Positions 21,963 through 33,682 of a stretch of 64,000 nucleotides of DNA are shown piece by piece. The DNA is taken from the NCBI GenBank assembly GCA_000827495.1, contig KN817520.1, positions 814,686 through 878,685 of the forward strand, in the 5' to 3' direction. Every line of letters starts with the position of its first letter. The stretch's first letter is position 1. The notes below the pieces were generated by a model. The model was given only the letters and a program-made list of their open reading frames with translations. It made no database searches and was not told the origin of the DNA. The position numbers and the translations under genes were made by a program. Source of the DNA: Hypholoma sublateritium FD-334 SS-4. Taxonomy: Eukaryota > Basidiomycota > Agaricomycetes > Agaricales > Strophariaceae.

Positions 21963-24900
21963 ATGGCCCCAATTCCAGGTTCTTCGTCGAACGCGGAAGA
22001 ACCAGACTATGATTATACCGAAGGCGCATCTGCCTTGGATATCGACCAAGCACTGAATAACAGTCGCCTCACTCGACGTGACTCTCAGTATAGTCTTTAT
22101 AACGACAATGGAGATGGATCGATGTTTTCTGGTCCCGGTCACACCGTTAATCCAAGCAGTGTCTCCAGGATGTCCCATGTGGAATTGGGCAGGAGAAGCA
22201 GCGACAATTGGATGTCTCGAAGGCGAAGTATGGACTCACGGAAGCCATACCGTAACCGGCGGGACAGCAGGGATAGCCAGGTATCCCGCCAAAGTATCGA
22301 AAGGCCAGACGGATATGAAGAGGCAGGCGACTTCGACTCGCAGGGAGACGAAGATGGCATTAGTTCCACAAGTAAAACGAAGAGTCAAAGAAAATCACCA
22401 CCTTCACCCCCTCTACGCGCCTCCGTTTTCGAAAATATCGCTCATTTGTTTGGTAGGAGTGCTGCAGAGCCCTCTCACAGCCGGCGACCGTCCATTTCAC
22501 AACGTTCTTCTACATCGAGGCGCAGTAGTCGTTCTGACCTTGCATCAGAACACGCTCTTGATACTGAAGACGACGACGAAGAGCGCTGGGGCTATTCGTC
22601 TGGAGAGGAAGACTCCGACAATGAATCTCAATATCCAGCACCTGTAAACCGCGATAGCGTCTCCATAACGGCCAGCATGGCTTACGACTCTGAACCACCC
22701 AGCCCCATCGAAGGTCACCAATCGTTGCCCTTACTCGATATCGATCCTGTGTTTGGAAGGGAAGCACGCATAGAAATGGATACCAGCTTCACATTACTTT
22801 CTCCTCCTCCTCCTGGTTTACCGAGTCGGCAAACAATATATATCGCGGATGAAGATAGTACAGTGCGGTTTGTCGGGTATGAGACTGTACCTCTACATGT
22901 TTGGCTTTGGCGCCTTTGCTCTCTGTTATCATTTGGTATTCTGAGCTTACTTGGACATTGGTTTCCGCGACTATGGCTACGTTGGGCTGCTCGGGAAAAA
23001 GCTTTCATTCAAACTCGCAATGGATTTTTGGTTGTTGAGGTATTTTTCATCAGATCTATGTATTTACAGTCGAACTCATGCGTTCCCAGTCGTCTTACAA
23101 AGCTATCAGCGTGCTTCCAATTCAAACTATCGCATACCCATATCACATATCTACTGTCTTTTCAACGGTCTTACCAATACCTGGAACTGAAGCAGAAACC
23201 CCCGAACCATCCGCCAATCATTACGCAATCGAAGATGATATGCTGAAGCGTTTACTCATCACCGACTACCGACACACGCGATTCGCTGTTGACCCAAGGA
23301 CGGGTCTTTTCCACATGATCAGGTTGGTCATATCAAATCCAAATTCGCTGCACTCTAATTAGATACAGAGAGTGGCGAGATACAAACTGGACCGATACGA
23401 CTAGTGCTCAGCGTCCTCTGAGCGAAGAGATGAAAGAACAGCGCAAATTGATCTTTGGCAGAAATGAAATCGATATCGAAGGGAAAAGTACGACATCTCT
23501 CTTGGTAGATGAGGTATCTGTTGATTTCTCTGAAGATATCATTTCTGTTTATTCTGACATTTGCTCAGGTAATTCACCCTTTTTACGTCTTTCAAATCGC
23601 CAGTATAGTGCTATGGTCCTTGGATGATTATTATTACTATGCATTTTGCATCGGGCTCATCTCTGCGATCAGTATCGTCACAACGCTTATCGAGACTAAG
23701 AAGGTTTGGACCTGATTCTGAATTACCTACTCGATCTCACCTACGTGCCGTAGACTGTCGCTCGTATGAGAGAGATGTCACGACTCATTTGCACGATGGA
23801 TGTACTCAAGGACGGGTCTTGTGAGGTTTATAATGCATATATGCAAATCGCTTATACTAACGCTCTTTTTTAGGGGTGGCTCAAGATTCCTCTAACTTGG
23901 TCCCTGGCGACATCATCAATTTGTCTACTTCGCACTTCTCCACCATTCCGGCTGATCTATTCCTGCTCTCTGGGGATGCCATTGTCAATGAAAGTATGTT
24001 GACGGGTGAGAGTGTACCTGTCAGCAAAGCACCAATGAAAGACGACGACATTCTCAAATGGAGGGACGACAAAACAGAGAACCCCAAAAGTTTTCTGTAC
24101 GGTGGCACCCGCGTCGTTCGCATCAGGGGTACATACACAGCTCAAGGCCAAGGTCGGCCTGCCCTCGGGCTCGTGGCTCGGACAGGTGAATTATCTGAAA
24201 AAATAAATCAGCGCATACTACCGACAACACTTACTGATAGCTGTTTACAGGATTCAATACCACTAAAGGTGCACTTATCAGGTCAATGTTATTCCCAAAG
24301 CCTATCGGTTTCAAGTTCTATAGGGACTCTGTGAGATTTATCGGTGTATTGGCCGGCATCGCTGGTCTAGGCTTCTGCTTCAGCGCCGTTGAGTTTGTTA
24401 GAATTGGTGTAAGTCTCCGCCTTTCTTCCTGTCATTTGAGATTTTACTCAACGAAAGCTACAGCTTCCATGGCAAACAATCCTTGTTCGAGCACTGGATC
24501 TGATCACAGTTGTCGTACCCCCGGCGCTGCCAGCCACACTATCTATAGGAACTAGCTTCGCGATTGGTCGACTGAGGAAGCTCGGGATTTATTGCATCTC
24601 TCCCAGTCGTATCAACGTTGCGGGAAAGATCAATGTTTGTTGCTTCGACAAAACCGGTACATTGACAGAGGACGGGTTGGATATCCTCGGTATCCGTAGT
24701 TTAGACAGGACAGAACACAGATTTGGTGAGCTACTCGAAGATGTTCACGACCTTCCGCTGGGAAAAGACAAGGCGACCTTTCTCCATGCCCTGGCGACAT
24801 GCCACTCGTTAAAGATGGTCGATAAAGAAGTTATTGGAGACCCGCTAGACGTAAAAATGTTTGGTTTCACTCGATGGACACTCGAAGAAGGCCGTGTCGC

Positions 24901-27271
24901 CGGGACAGGCAACATCAAGGCAAAGGGAACAGTCGTAGATCAAGCAGCGCTGGTCCAAACTGTCGTACGTCCACCGGGGAGTGCTCAATTCCGGCTAGAA
25001 GATGCTTTGAAAGGGGCCTCAAAGGTAATGCTATAAGTCAGCGATCTCGTCATCATAAACTAACGAACTTCACAGCATGCCCATTTCCTTGAACTGGGCG
25101 TTATCCGGGAATTCGATTTCGTCTCTTCGCTCCGTAGGATGAGCGTTATCGTCAAACGGCTCAAGAGCACCAGCATGGAGATATATGTCAAAGGTGCCCC
25201 AGAAGTCATGGCAGAAATCTGCGAGAAGTCCTCCTGTATGCTTCTAACATTGCATCGGGATATTTACCTATTGAAGACGCATTCTAGTCCCTCAGGATTA
25301 CGATGATCTGCTGTCATATTACACAAAGCGTGGCTATCGCGTCATAGCCGTTGCTGGAAAGAGCATCGAAGGATTGTCGTGGCTGAAAGCTCAAAGAATG
25401 AAAAGGTACGATTCCCGTCACTTGGGTCAGGAAAGTCGGTGTATGAATCAAAATGTTTACTAAATTCCTTACAGGGAGCAAGCCGAGTCCCGCTTGAAAT
25501 TCTTGGGCCTTGTTATATTTGAAAATAGGCTGAAACCTGGGACTGCTCCTGCCATTCAAGCTTTGCGTAATGCGCATCTGGCGTGTAGGATGATCACCGG
25601 GGACAACCCTCTCACTGCTGTCAGCGTAGCGCGAGAGTGTAATCTCATTAATCAAGCAGCTCACGTATTTTCACCATCCTTTTCCCGGGGTTCGTCTATT
25701 TTTCTTTGTGGTCAGTCTTTTGGCTCATTGTCGAATAGGTAATGCTACGACGCCGCACTCGAAATTAAGCTGGTCCTCGATGGACGATACCTTATGGCAG
25801 CTTGATTCCTACAGCTTGAAGCCTACGTCGCCACCTCCCCATCATGCCGTGGAATCCGACGAAATCAATTATCAGGACTACTCACTTGTCATCACGGGTG
25901 ATGTTTTCCGTTGGATGCTTAACTATGCGCCATTGGAAACTGTGCAACGGGTGCGTGTTTTGTGATATATACACATCGTCACGGTGACCTCATTCAAATC
26001 CTAGATGCTCGTTAAAACACAAATCTTTGCAAGGATGTCGCCCGATGAGAAAAACGAAGTCGTCGAGCGCCTTCAGTCACTTGGGTACACAGTCCTTATG
26101 TGCGGAGATGGTGCAAACGACTGTGCTGCGCTGAAGGCTGCTGATGTTGGGATCTCATTGTCCGAGGCTGAAGCCAGTGTGGCAGCGCCATTCACCACTA
26201 GCACGCCGGACATTGGATGCGTTCTTGAAGTCATCAAGGAGGGACGGTGTGCTCTTGTGACCAGCTTCAGTTGCTTCAAATATATGTATGGATCACCTAC
26301 GTTGGATTTGGGGGTGATTGCTGACTATCATATAGGGCGTTGTACTCAATGATTCAATTTACTTCGGTTACTCTGCTATACTCGTTTGCTTCGTCACTGG
26401 GCGATTTCCAGGTACGTTTCTGGCTTGATGGCATATTTATCGCCACTAACTGATTACCGTTAGTTTTTATATATTGACCTATTTATCATTATACCTATTG
26501 CGGTGACAAGTAAGTGAATAACACGTACTGATAATGAATATATCTGATATGTTATGCAGTGGGTCGAACGCTTCCGTACTCACATATCTACGCCAAGAGG
26601 CCGACCGCCAGCCTTGTTTCAAAGAAAGTGCTATCAAGTATCATCGGCCAAATAATTATCACGTCAGCTGTCCAATTCTGGGCCTATTTCTGGGTACGCA
26701 GGCAGATATGGTCAGTTGTTCATAAACATAGATGCTGCATTTTATCTGATGTCTCTGCCAAAGGTACACTTCACCGCCGCCGAATATCCCAACGAAAGGC
26801 GGGGATAACAAACTAGAATCCACAAACTACGAAAATACAGTGCTGTTTCTAGTATCGTGTTTCCAGTATATCCTGGTGGCTGCTGTGTTTAGCATTGGCC
26901 CGCCGTATCGGAAGTCAATGTGGACAAACGGCAAGTTTCATTACCACTACAGTACAGAGGCATTTTGATAATAATACACAGGTTGGCTGATGTTCTGCAT
27001 GGCATTACTTTTGGGTTTCAACATTTTGGTGCTGCTTGCTCCCCCACAAGTTGTGGCTAGTTTTTTAACTTTGATGAACTTGCCACTGGGAGCACGGTAC
27101 GTCCTCCTTTTGGCTACTGCCATCAACGTTGTTGTGTCAATGGGCTTCGAGGCCTGGGGGACATCAGGAGTGAGTATGGTGATAGGCGGAGTTATGTCGT
27201 GGTGGGACCGGGGGCGACGACGAGTGCGGGATGGCAAGACATACAAAGCCGTGGAAGGAGGGATGCGTTGA
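21963..27271 (+). CDS. ypk9: P5B-type ATPase (Ypk9/ATP13A2 family)
   Basis: Vacuolar or lysosomal P-type ATPase of subclass P5B, whose animal members export polyamines. ATG at 21963. A long Ser/Arg/Asp-rich cytosolic N-terminus (about 270 residues) precedes [20 protein letters not shown], the P5B N-terminal membrane-associated part. Then: [15 protein letters not shown]; actuator [11 protein letters not shown] (about 24000); the M4 motif [14 protein letters not shown] (PPALPA is the P5B signature, about 24515); phosphorylation site [11 protein letters not shown] (about 24650); nucleotide-domain [12 protein letters not shown] (about 25180) and [12 protein letters not shown] (about 25590); hinge [20 protein letters not shown] (about 26100); and at least six C-terminal membrane spans up to 27271. 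The catalytic Asp and all signature loops are present, so it should be active. About 17 short introns. Confidence 0.92.
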
Positions 27272-27562
27272 GTCTGGGCCTAAGTACCATTGTTGCTAGG
27301 GGCGGAGAATGAAAGCATCGTCGGAAGCGGAAGTAATTGATGGGCGGTCACGCCGGGACAATGATATGTACAGGATGGTAACCAGTATAGAGCGATACCA
27401 CCGCCTTCCCTCCTCCCTCCCCACTTCCACATTCTTCTTCTTCGATTTTTTTTTTGCCCTGAGGGCACTTCCAGTCTTTTTTCTATTCATTTTGCGAGCG
27501 CGCCAGGCTGCTCATTCGCTCTCCAATCCCGCCGGTAACGGGTCCACCTGCTAAGATCAACG

Positions 27563-28821
27563 ATGCTACTGCAACTACGTTCCGACAAAACTGTTTTCAT
27601 CGTCTTGATCCATTATCTCCTCTTTTTCACCTTCCACACCAATGCTCTCCCTCTGAAAGCAAGGCAAGATGCCACAGGGCAAACGCAGTCAATAACCACG
27701 ACTCAGACCACCAATACGTGTGTTACCGCTCGCCTGGGTGGCATCAGCTTGTGGCATAACTGACTTTTCTTAAAGGGACGCAGGGCCGATAACGGAGACT
27801 TGCGTAGTAGTGTTCACTCCAATCACGGACGCCGACGGGAATGACGCTGTTCGCGAAGTAAAGACATGTATGCTTTCCCAGGGTACAGTGTCGTCGTCCA
27901 CAGCTGCTTCCACTAGCACCAGTTCGACCACTTCCGTTGCGTCGTCGACCGCAACACCTAGCGCGACAGTGACCACTTCGTCAGCGAGTGCCACAAGCAC
28001 CACTGCGTCGGCAACTACTTCTGCCAGTGCAAGTAGCGTCGCCACCTCTGCTTCGGTGTCAACTTCTATCGTCTCGTCTTCGGTAGCAACCTCAGTTGCC
28101 TCGTCTTCGACAACCTCTATCGTCACAACTCCCGCAACAATTTCGACCTCGTCGTCTGCGACTGCTTCTGTAAGAAAGGACCATCCAGTTTTTTAGCAAG
28201 CAGATCTAATGTATTGCCTGTCTTCAGGCTGCGTCGTCCATTTCATCTTCGGCGTCGTCGACGTCTGCCACGGAGACCGCTCCTATTGTTGTCATCGTAA
28301 GCAAAAATTTTCTTATATCCTGGGCTATTAATCTCCAATGAAATATAGGGAATATCCTCGGTATCCGTTACTTCGACGGCCACAGCAACTGTCGCAGCCA
28401 CGACTACTGCAACGACCGCTGCGACTACTGCAACCACAGTGGCAACGTCGACGTCTGCCACTGAAGCTGCCGAAAGCGCACCTACAACTGTCTCTGCCTC
28501 GGCCGCCGCCGCATCTTCTGCTGCAGCTTCCGCTGCCGCTGCGTCGGCTTCTACTTCCCCTGCCGCAGCGTTCACGCTCCCCGGAAAGACATTGTCTGTC
28601 CTGCCAATCGGTCTCGGTGTCTTTGCTGGTATCTCAGTCATTGCTCTGATTGTTGTTGGTCTGGTTACATATGAACGCACCAAGTACCGCAAGGTGCGTG
28701 TTTTCATTGTCCCTGTCGTCATATCTAGCTCACATCTTATATCTCACATAAATAGGCATTCCGCGCACGTAAACTTGCAGAAACTGGGGCGCCCATGGGC
28801 TATGGATCGGGCACTGTGTAA
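27563..28821 (+). CDS. Ser/Thr/Ala-rich single-pass surface protein (Mid2/Wsc-like architecture)
   Basis: Predicted type I membrane protein of the cell surface. A leader (VFIVLIHYLLFFTFHTNALP) at the start is followed by a small segment with Cys pairs (ITETCVVVFTPITDADG, VKTCMLSQG), then about 200 residues made almost only of Ser, Thr, Ala and Val, a typical O-mannosylated stalk. One membrane span follows (LPIGLGVFAGISVIALIVVG), then a basic cytosolic tail VTYERTKYRKAFRARKLAET ending APMGYGSGTV with TAA at 28819. Introns at about 27720-27776, 28168-28227, 28300-28347 and 28694-28756. This layout resembles fungal wall-stress sensors such as Mid2 and Wsc but there is no WSC domain, so function is inferred from architecture only. 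A sizeable antisense frame over the repeat (28243-28722) is a low-complexity shadow. Confidence 0.7.
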
Positions 28822-29702
28822 TTGGGTTTTTAATATCAGGACGACAGATGGGTGCGCTCTCGAAAAATATGAGCACCGAATGTCGTTCCAATACCCTCTT
28901 TGTTTTTCTTATCACTTCTTTGCAAGAATATAGACAACGTCTATGTCTGTGTATACATGTCTTGGGTTGCCAACCATTTTTTCTCTGCATCATCACGTAA
29001 CATTATTCTTATATTGTCTTTGCCAATATTGTGCAACAAGGGTTACCCAGGATATAGATGTAATGCCATTTTTATTAGACAGAACTTGGCATGATGCATC
29101 ACTGCGGAGCGGGTTGGGCTCTCTGTTGCGCTTTAAGAGTCTAGAATTGGCCCCGGCTCGCGCGTTTGGGTCAATATGCGAAATCTACCATGTCCAGAGG
29201 TGTCCAGCCGCGGCAAATGGCAAGGTTACAAGCTGCGGTTACTATGTATGTAAGTCCTCGCATGATAAATCTGTCAACGAACTGAGGCTGTTAGAGTCGA
29301 ATTCGACTACAAAGCTCGTCAAACGCGTGCTTGCGAAGCGCTCTGAAAATTCATGTATATAAATACGACGACGAATAACCTGATCCGGTGAACAGCGCGA
29401 TAGCTCGCGCGAGAGTTTGGTAACAGAACTTACCAAGAAGCTACAGCGAGGGTTGAATTCCATTATACAAATATCATGGGCGAATTTCCTATATGTTCAT
29501 CGTCTCATGGACTAAATAGTAAAATTTGGCTGTCATAATCAGACACAGCCTAGTGGGGTGCTTATTTCCATTTATGGACGGTCGTCCAGGACAACGCATG
29601 CATATCACTTCATCTACAACATCTACGTAGATCTAAGGTTCGGACACAAGCTACAATACTTATTCGCAAGGAACACTTTGGTTATTGAGCCAGAGAATAC
29701 TC
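28822..29702. other. intergenic, no gene seen
   Basis: 881 bp. Frames such as 28943-29362 (+) and 29242-29463 (-) overlap each other and lack recognisable motifs or supported splices. Taken as non-coding flanks of the neighbouring plus-strand genes. Confidence 0.45.
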
Positions 29703-31184
29703 ATGCTCGCTCCGGCATTAAAACGTGTAGAAAAACTCACTGTCACAATTCTGGTGGACAACAGCATCGAATGGCAAGCTTTTCCATACCCTTCTCGCCA
29801 ATATCATCAGCCGACTGACGGACTTGTGGCGCATTAGGATGACCAAACTACCCCCCGGCTTCACGCACGAACTACCGCAGCACTTGCAACAGCATAATCA
29901 CGGTGTCTTTGATGAGCAAAAAGAAGTCCCAGTTCTCGACTTCGATAGGTTCTGCTGCAGTAAGTTCATTTGGTTTAATCTGGCTCAATGTCGTTCTTAT
30001 GGTACTACGCAATATTTGCAAACCGCTCGACTAGGGGCCCATGGTTTCTCCGCGTTGATAGTAAGCTCGACAAGAGCAACTGCTATTGTTGCACGATGAC
30101 ATCACTCAATGCTCGTGCTGTCAGGAAACATGGCAAGATAGCGAGGGGCCTTCGCAGTTGACACTCTTTGACACGGGGCCCGATTCTCTGTCCCTCGCGC
30201 GGAACGCTGATGCTATGAACATCCCCGTCGAACGCATCGATCGAGTAGTCATCTCGCATTGGCACAGCGATCACACTGGAGGGCTGCTGTCCTTCCTCCG
30301 TTTGCGAAGCGCAAGGTCCATCAATGTGCCCCCCAGCTGTGTGGTTGACGTGCACCCCGATCGGCCCATCGCACGCGGCATAGCGCCAGGGCCAGGCTAC
30401 GATAGCGTAATTTGCGCACTTCCCCCCGATCCTACGTTTGCAGCGATCGAAAAGGCTTCAGGCCGTGTGGAGGCGCACGCGGAGGGACACTGTGTCGCCG
30501 CCGACACTGTGTATGTTAGCGGAGGAATTCCGAGAGTCACGGAATATGAAGTTGGCATCCTCGGCGGGATGCGCTGGGTGGAGGGTGCGGGCAAGCCTGA
30601 ACAAAGGGGGAAATGGATCAAAGATGGGGTAAGATACTACTTCCCTTTTCTCTTGTAGAAGTAGCTATTAATTCGCCTCCTCGATAAGCTCATCACAGAC
30701 GAGAGATACGTTGCAATCGATGTCATAGGGAAAGGCCTAGTTATATTCAGCGCGTAAGATTTATTTTATTTGTTCTACCAAGCCGGTATCATTGACCTTT
30801 TCGAAGATGTTCCCATGCAGGAATAGTCAATGTTGTCAAAGATGCGGTTGAGTGTTTCAAACGGCCAATCTATATGGTAAAATCATTTGCCTTCATCTTG
30901 CGTCAACCCTTCTGCCTAAGCTTACCCATGGATAGATTATCGGAGGCCTCCACCTAGCTGGCCCGGAATTCGGACCACGGATACCAATGACGGTGGACTT
31001 CTTGTCTAGTAAGCTCAAGCCATCCCCTATGTACATACTCCCTATGCATTGTTCTGGGTTCCAAGCGAAAGTTGCACTGGAAGCCGAATTTGGAGAAGGC
31101 TGCGTACCCGCTGGAGTAGGGATTAAAATAGATGTAGTTGGTGATAGTGAAGCTGATAAGACTGTATTCCCACCTACTTATTGA
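29703..31184 (+). CDS. metallo-beta-lactamase-fold hydrolase
   Basis: Metal-dependent hydrolase-fold protein resembling the archaeal/bacterial dihydropterin-methyl-ribofuranosyl-aminobenzene-phosphate synthase-like group, which is widespread in fungi with unknown role. ATG at 29703 codes KRVEKLTVTILVDNSIEW. A GC-AG intron (29774-29837) joins it to MTKLPPGFTHELPQHL. Then come AHGFSALIETWQ, TLFDTGPDSLSLARNAD, the metal motif VVISHWHSDHTGG (HxHxDH, about 30250), YVSGGIPRVTEYEVG, a CSHAGIVNVVKD metal/active-site segment (about 30815), IIGGLHLAG and ILPMHCSGFQAKVALEAEFG (metal His, about 31040). Stop ends at 31184. The metal ligands are all present, so the enzyme should be active; substrate is unknown. 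About seven exons. Confidence 0.85.
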
Positions 31185-31363
31185 ATGTAAAAATAAAGTA
31201 TACTAAGCAGACATTGCGGACACAGGACAACTGATGTGGTGCACAATCTATGAAACAATGGAATTCAAAAACACAGTAAATTGTATATAACTGACAGAAC
31301 ACAATGGCGGTGGAAGAAATCAGGCCTTCAGCTTCAGGGTCCAGACACGGTAATGTAAATGCA

Positions 31364-31399
31364 AAAGAAAGAAAGAAAGAAAGAAAGACAAAAAAAAAA
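31364..31399. repeat. AAAG microsatellite and A-run
   Basis: About six AAAG units (31364-31388) followed by a run of nine A (about 31390-31399). It lies between the convergent ends of the metallo-beta-lactamase gene and the membrane-protein gene. Confidence 0.85.
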
Positions 31400-31415
31400 C
31401 GGGCTCAGCCTTGGC

Positions 31416-32583
31416 TCAGCCGAACAGAAAACTCATCAGTTTGCTAAACCATCCCATGGGAGACTTCATTCCTGCCTGCGTAAGTCTTGCAAACCAACTC
31501 CCTTTGGAAACTGCACCCCCAAAAAAGAAACGCTGACACCATGCAGCAGCAGAGCCTGTACGGTAACAATAATATTAATTATCACATTCGATCGAAACGC
31601 GCAGTGTTTATTCAAAATACCTTTGACTGGACCTATGGGGCTGATTCCGAACAACCGAATGATGGGTCGTAAGACGAAGAATTCGGGAAGAATAAATACA
31701 GCTGCACTGAAGATCAAAATATCGGCTAGATAGGGGTGGTCGTCTGTGATTTTTCCTGTTGGAATTGTTCAGAAAGAAAGCATGAACAAATGTACTGAAT
31801 ACGCACCCATAATGAGAACAACATGTCGTATATGGTGCCTCACACCCCCAAACTTCACCCGGGCTTGCTCCTCAGATATATTGTCGAGTTTGCATGCCTT
31901 CACGTACACGTCCTCGATCAAGTGGAGTGCGTAGTCCACTGCGACCTCGCGACTTTTGTACCGTTCAGTACGGTTTTCAGGCAGCGGCTCCGAGAATTCG
32001 ACTTGTATGCGCTTGATGGCGTTGTCGACACCAACATTGAGATTTCTGATAAATTCATCCAAGGTTTGGTTTACTTCAAAATCCTCTACATCAAAGGTGT
32101 ACTCGAGGTCGCCGTCGCGTTTCTCCAGAACAGAGTGTGGGTCCATGGGCCGTAGCTCCTGCGCGGCATTGAGCACATGTTGCATGGCAGTTTTGAAATT
32201 GTCAATCTGTGTGGCGATAGAGGCATCTTTCAGGGCCTCTAAATTGAGCTGGTCATTCACATATTTCGTGACACCTCGTTCCAAGCTCTTTGCCTCTTTC
32301 CAGAACTCGAAGTCGGTGGTCTGAGGCGACCAGATGCTGAGGAGTCGATCGGCGATAACTAAAGCCAAGATTAGTGCAGTGCTGAAACAAAGGACTGTAC
32401 ATAACATACACTTAAACCACCCGACAGTGGCTGTGGAAGAGAATATAACAGGTTATCGCCCAAAATCTACGTCGTGTTCATCGATCACTCACGTACATCC
32501 ACACTGCCAGCAGTCACGGTGGCATTCACGACGATGCAGATGGACAGCAAGAAAACATGGGCAATAGAAGATTTTATCCTCAT
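31416..32583 (-). CDS. uncharacterised conserved-looking membrane protein
   Basis: The start at 32581-32583 opens MRIKSSIAHVFLLSICIVVN, a first hydrophobic segment. An intron (GTGAGT...CACAG) leads to PTVGWFKC and a second span CTVLCFSTALILALVIADRL. A soluble, mostly helical and acidic stretch of about 150 residues follows (FWKEAKSLERGVTKYVNDQL, DFEVNQTLDEFIRNLNVG, YALHLIEDVYVKACKLDNIS), then after an intron at about 31810-31755 a third hydrophobic part (LIFSAAVFILPEFFVLRPII) and, after another intron, a basic Trp/Phe-rich tail AVSKGSWFARLTQAGMKSPM ending LMSFLFG with TGA at 31416. I recognise the pattern as one seen in hypothetical proteins of mushrooms but know no function. Probably a two- or three-span membrane protein with a large lumenal or cytosolic loop. 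Confidence 0.65.
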
Positions 32584-33682
32584 ATTCCAGTTGTGGGGAA
32601 GTGGTCGAAAAGAAGGGGTGTGTTCCAAGCTGTCCGCGCGGTTGCTTCGAGGACAGCAACACGGGCGCCTATTTTTACATCACGTGTGCTAGTTATCCCA
32701 AGTATATATTTGACGTCTTGAGTCTTGACAAAGATTAATATTGCAGCCATAATGCAGCTAACTTAAATAAAGGAAAATCACCCACTGTTCTGCAATATTT
32801 TATGCTTGCGCATCGTGAGTGTAACAGATCATAAAAACGGCAACCTGTCTGTGAATTCTCCCGAGTTTCTAACGCCGAGCATTTGCAGGACACATTTATA
32901 CGGGAACAATGAGATACACTGTCCATAGCACAAAACAGTTAGACATTTTTCGGCTGCTGAATGGGAAGTATAGAAACTGTAGGCTGGGACAATAAGACTA
33001 ATTGTCAACTTCCTTTGGAATTTTCCGGAGCATTTTTTATATGCTGGTGTTTGCTACTTTTGTGAAAGACTGGTTAAATAATTGAATCCAGGAGCCTGCT
33101 GGAGCTTGCTGGAGAACGAGGCGGAATATGATATACTTAATTGATTCCATATATACAAATTGGAAGGATGTGAGATTGCGGACTTTTCGAGATGTTTGCA
33201 ATTGAATTACTTGTTGAACGTTGAACGTTCAAGTCGGTCGTCGTCGCTCCAATCGAGTCGTGTTGTTCCTGTGTCGTGGTTAGACTTTCATGAAAGTTTT
33301 CTTGCGCAAAGCTAGATGGTCTCCTTGAAAGAATGAGAGCACGAAGAAGGGCCAAGAACTTTTCTTATCTTACTGATGAAGCTAGCAAGAATGATTGGTG
33401 GGGTAGATGACATAGGATGACATTGACAAGCGGATGGTCAACGGATGGTGCTAATTGTGACAACCTCCTCTGATCATGACGGCATCCGGTGACGAACCGT
33501 AGTCTCCGTACGTACTAGACGTGGTTTGCTTGTTCTTCCCCTTTCCTCTTCTCTGTCGAATATAAGTCCGGCGCCCACTGCTTTTCAGAACCACTTACAG
33601 CTTCTTACAGCGCTTGGCAACGGTGTGGCTGGGCAGGGCGCGCGGAACTTTTGTCACCTGGCACTGGGCAGCCCACATTCCG
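32584..33682. other. divergent intergenic region, no gene seen
   Basis: 1.1 kb between the starts of the membrane-protein gene (-) and the phosphoesterase gene (+). A 72-codon minus frame (33137-33355) has no recognisable feature. The stretch 33090-33120 has a short repeat (GGAGCCTGCT, GGAGCTTGCT, GGAGAACGAG). Likely promoters of both genes. Confidence 0.45.

Noticed and set aside
22078..22647. 189-codon plus-strand frame
   Set aside because: Overlaps the N-terminal exon of the P5B ATPase in another frame; no family and no splice context.
28243..28722. 159-codon minus-strand frame rich in Ala/Val/Glu/Asp
   Set aside because: Mirror of the Ser/Thr/Ala repeat on the other strand; low complexity only.
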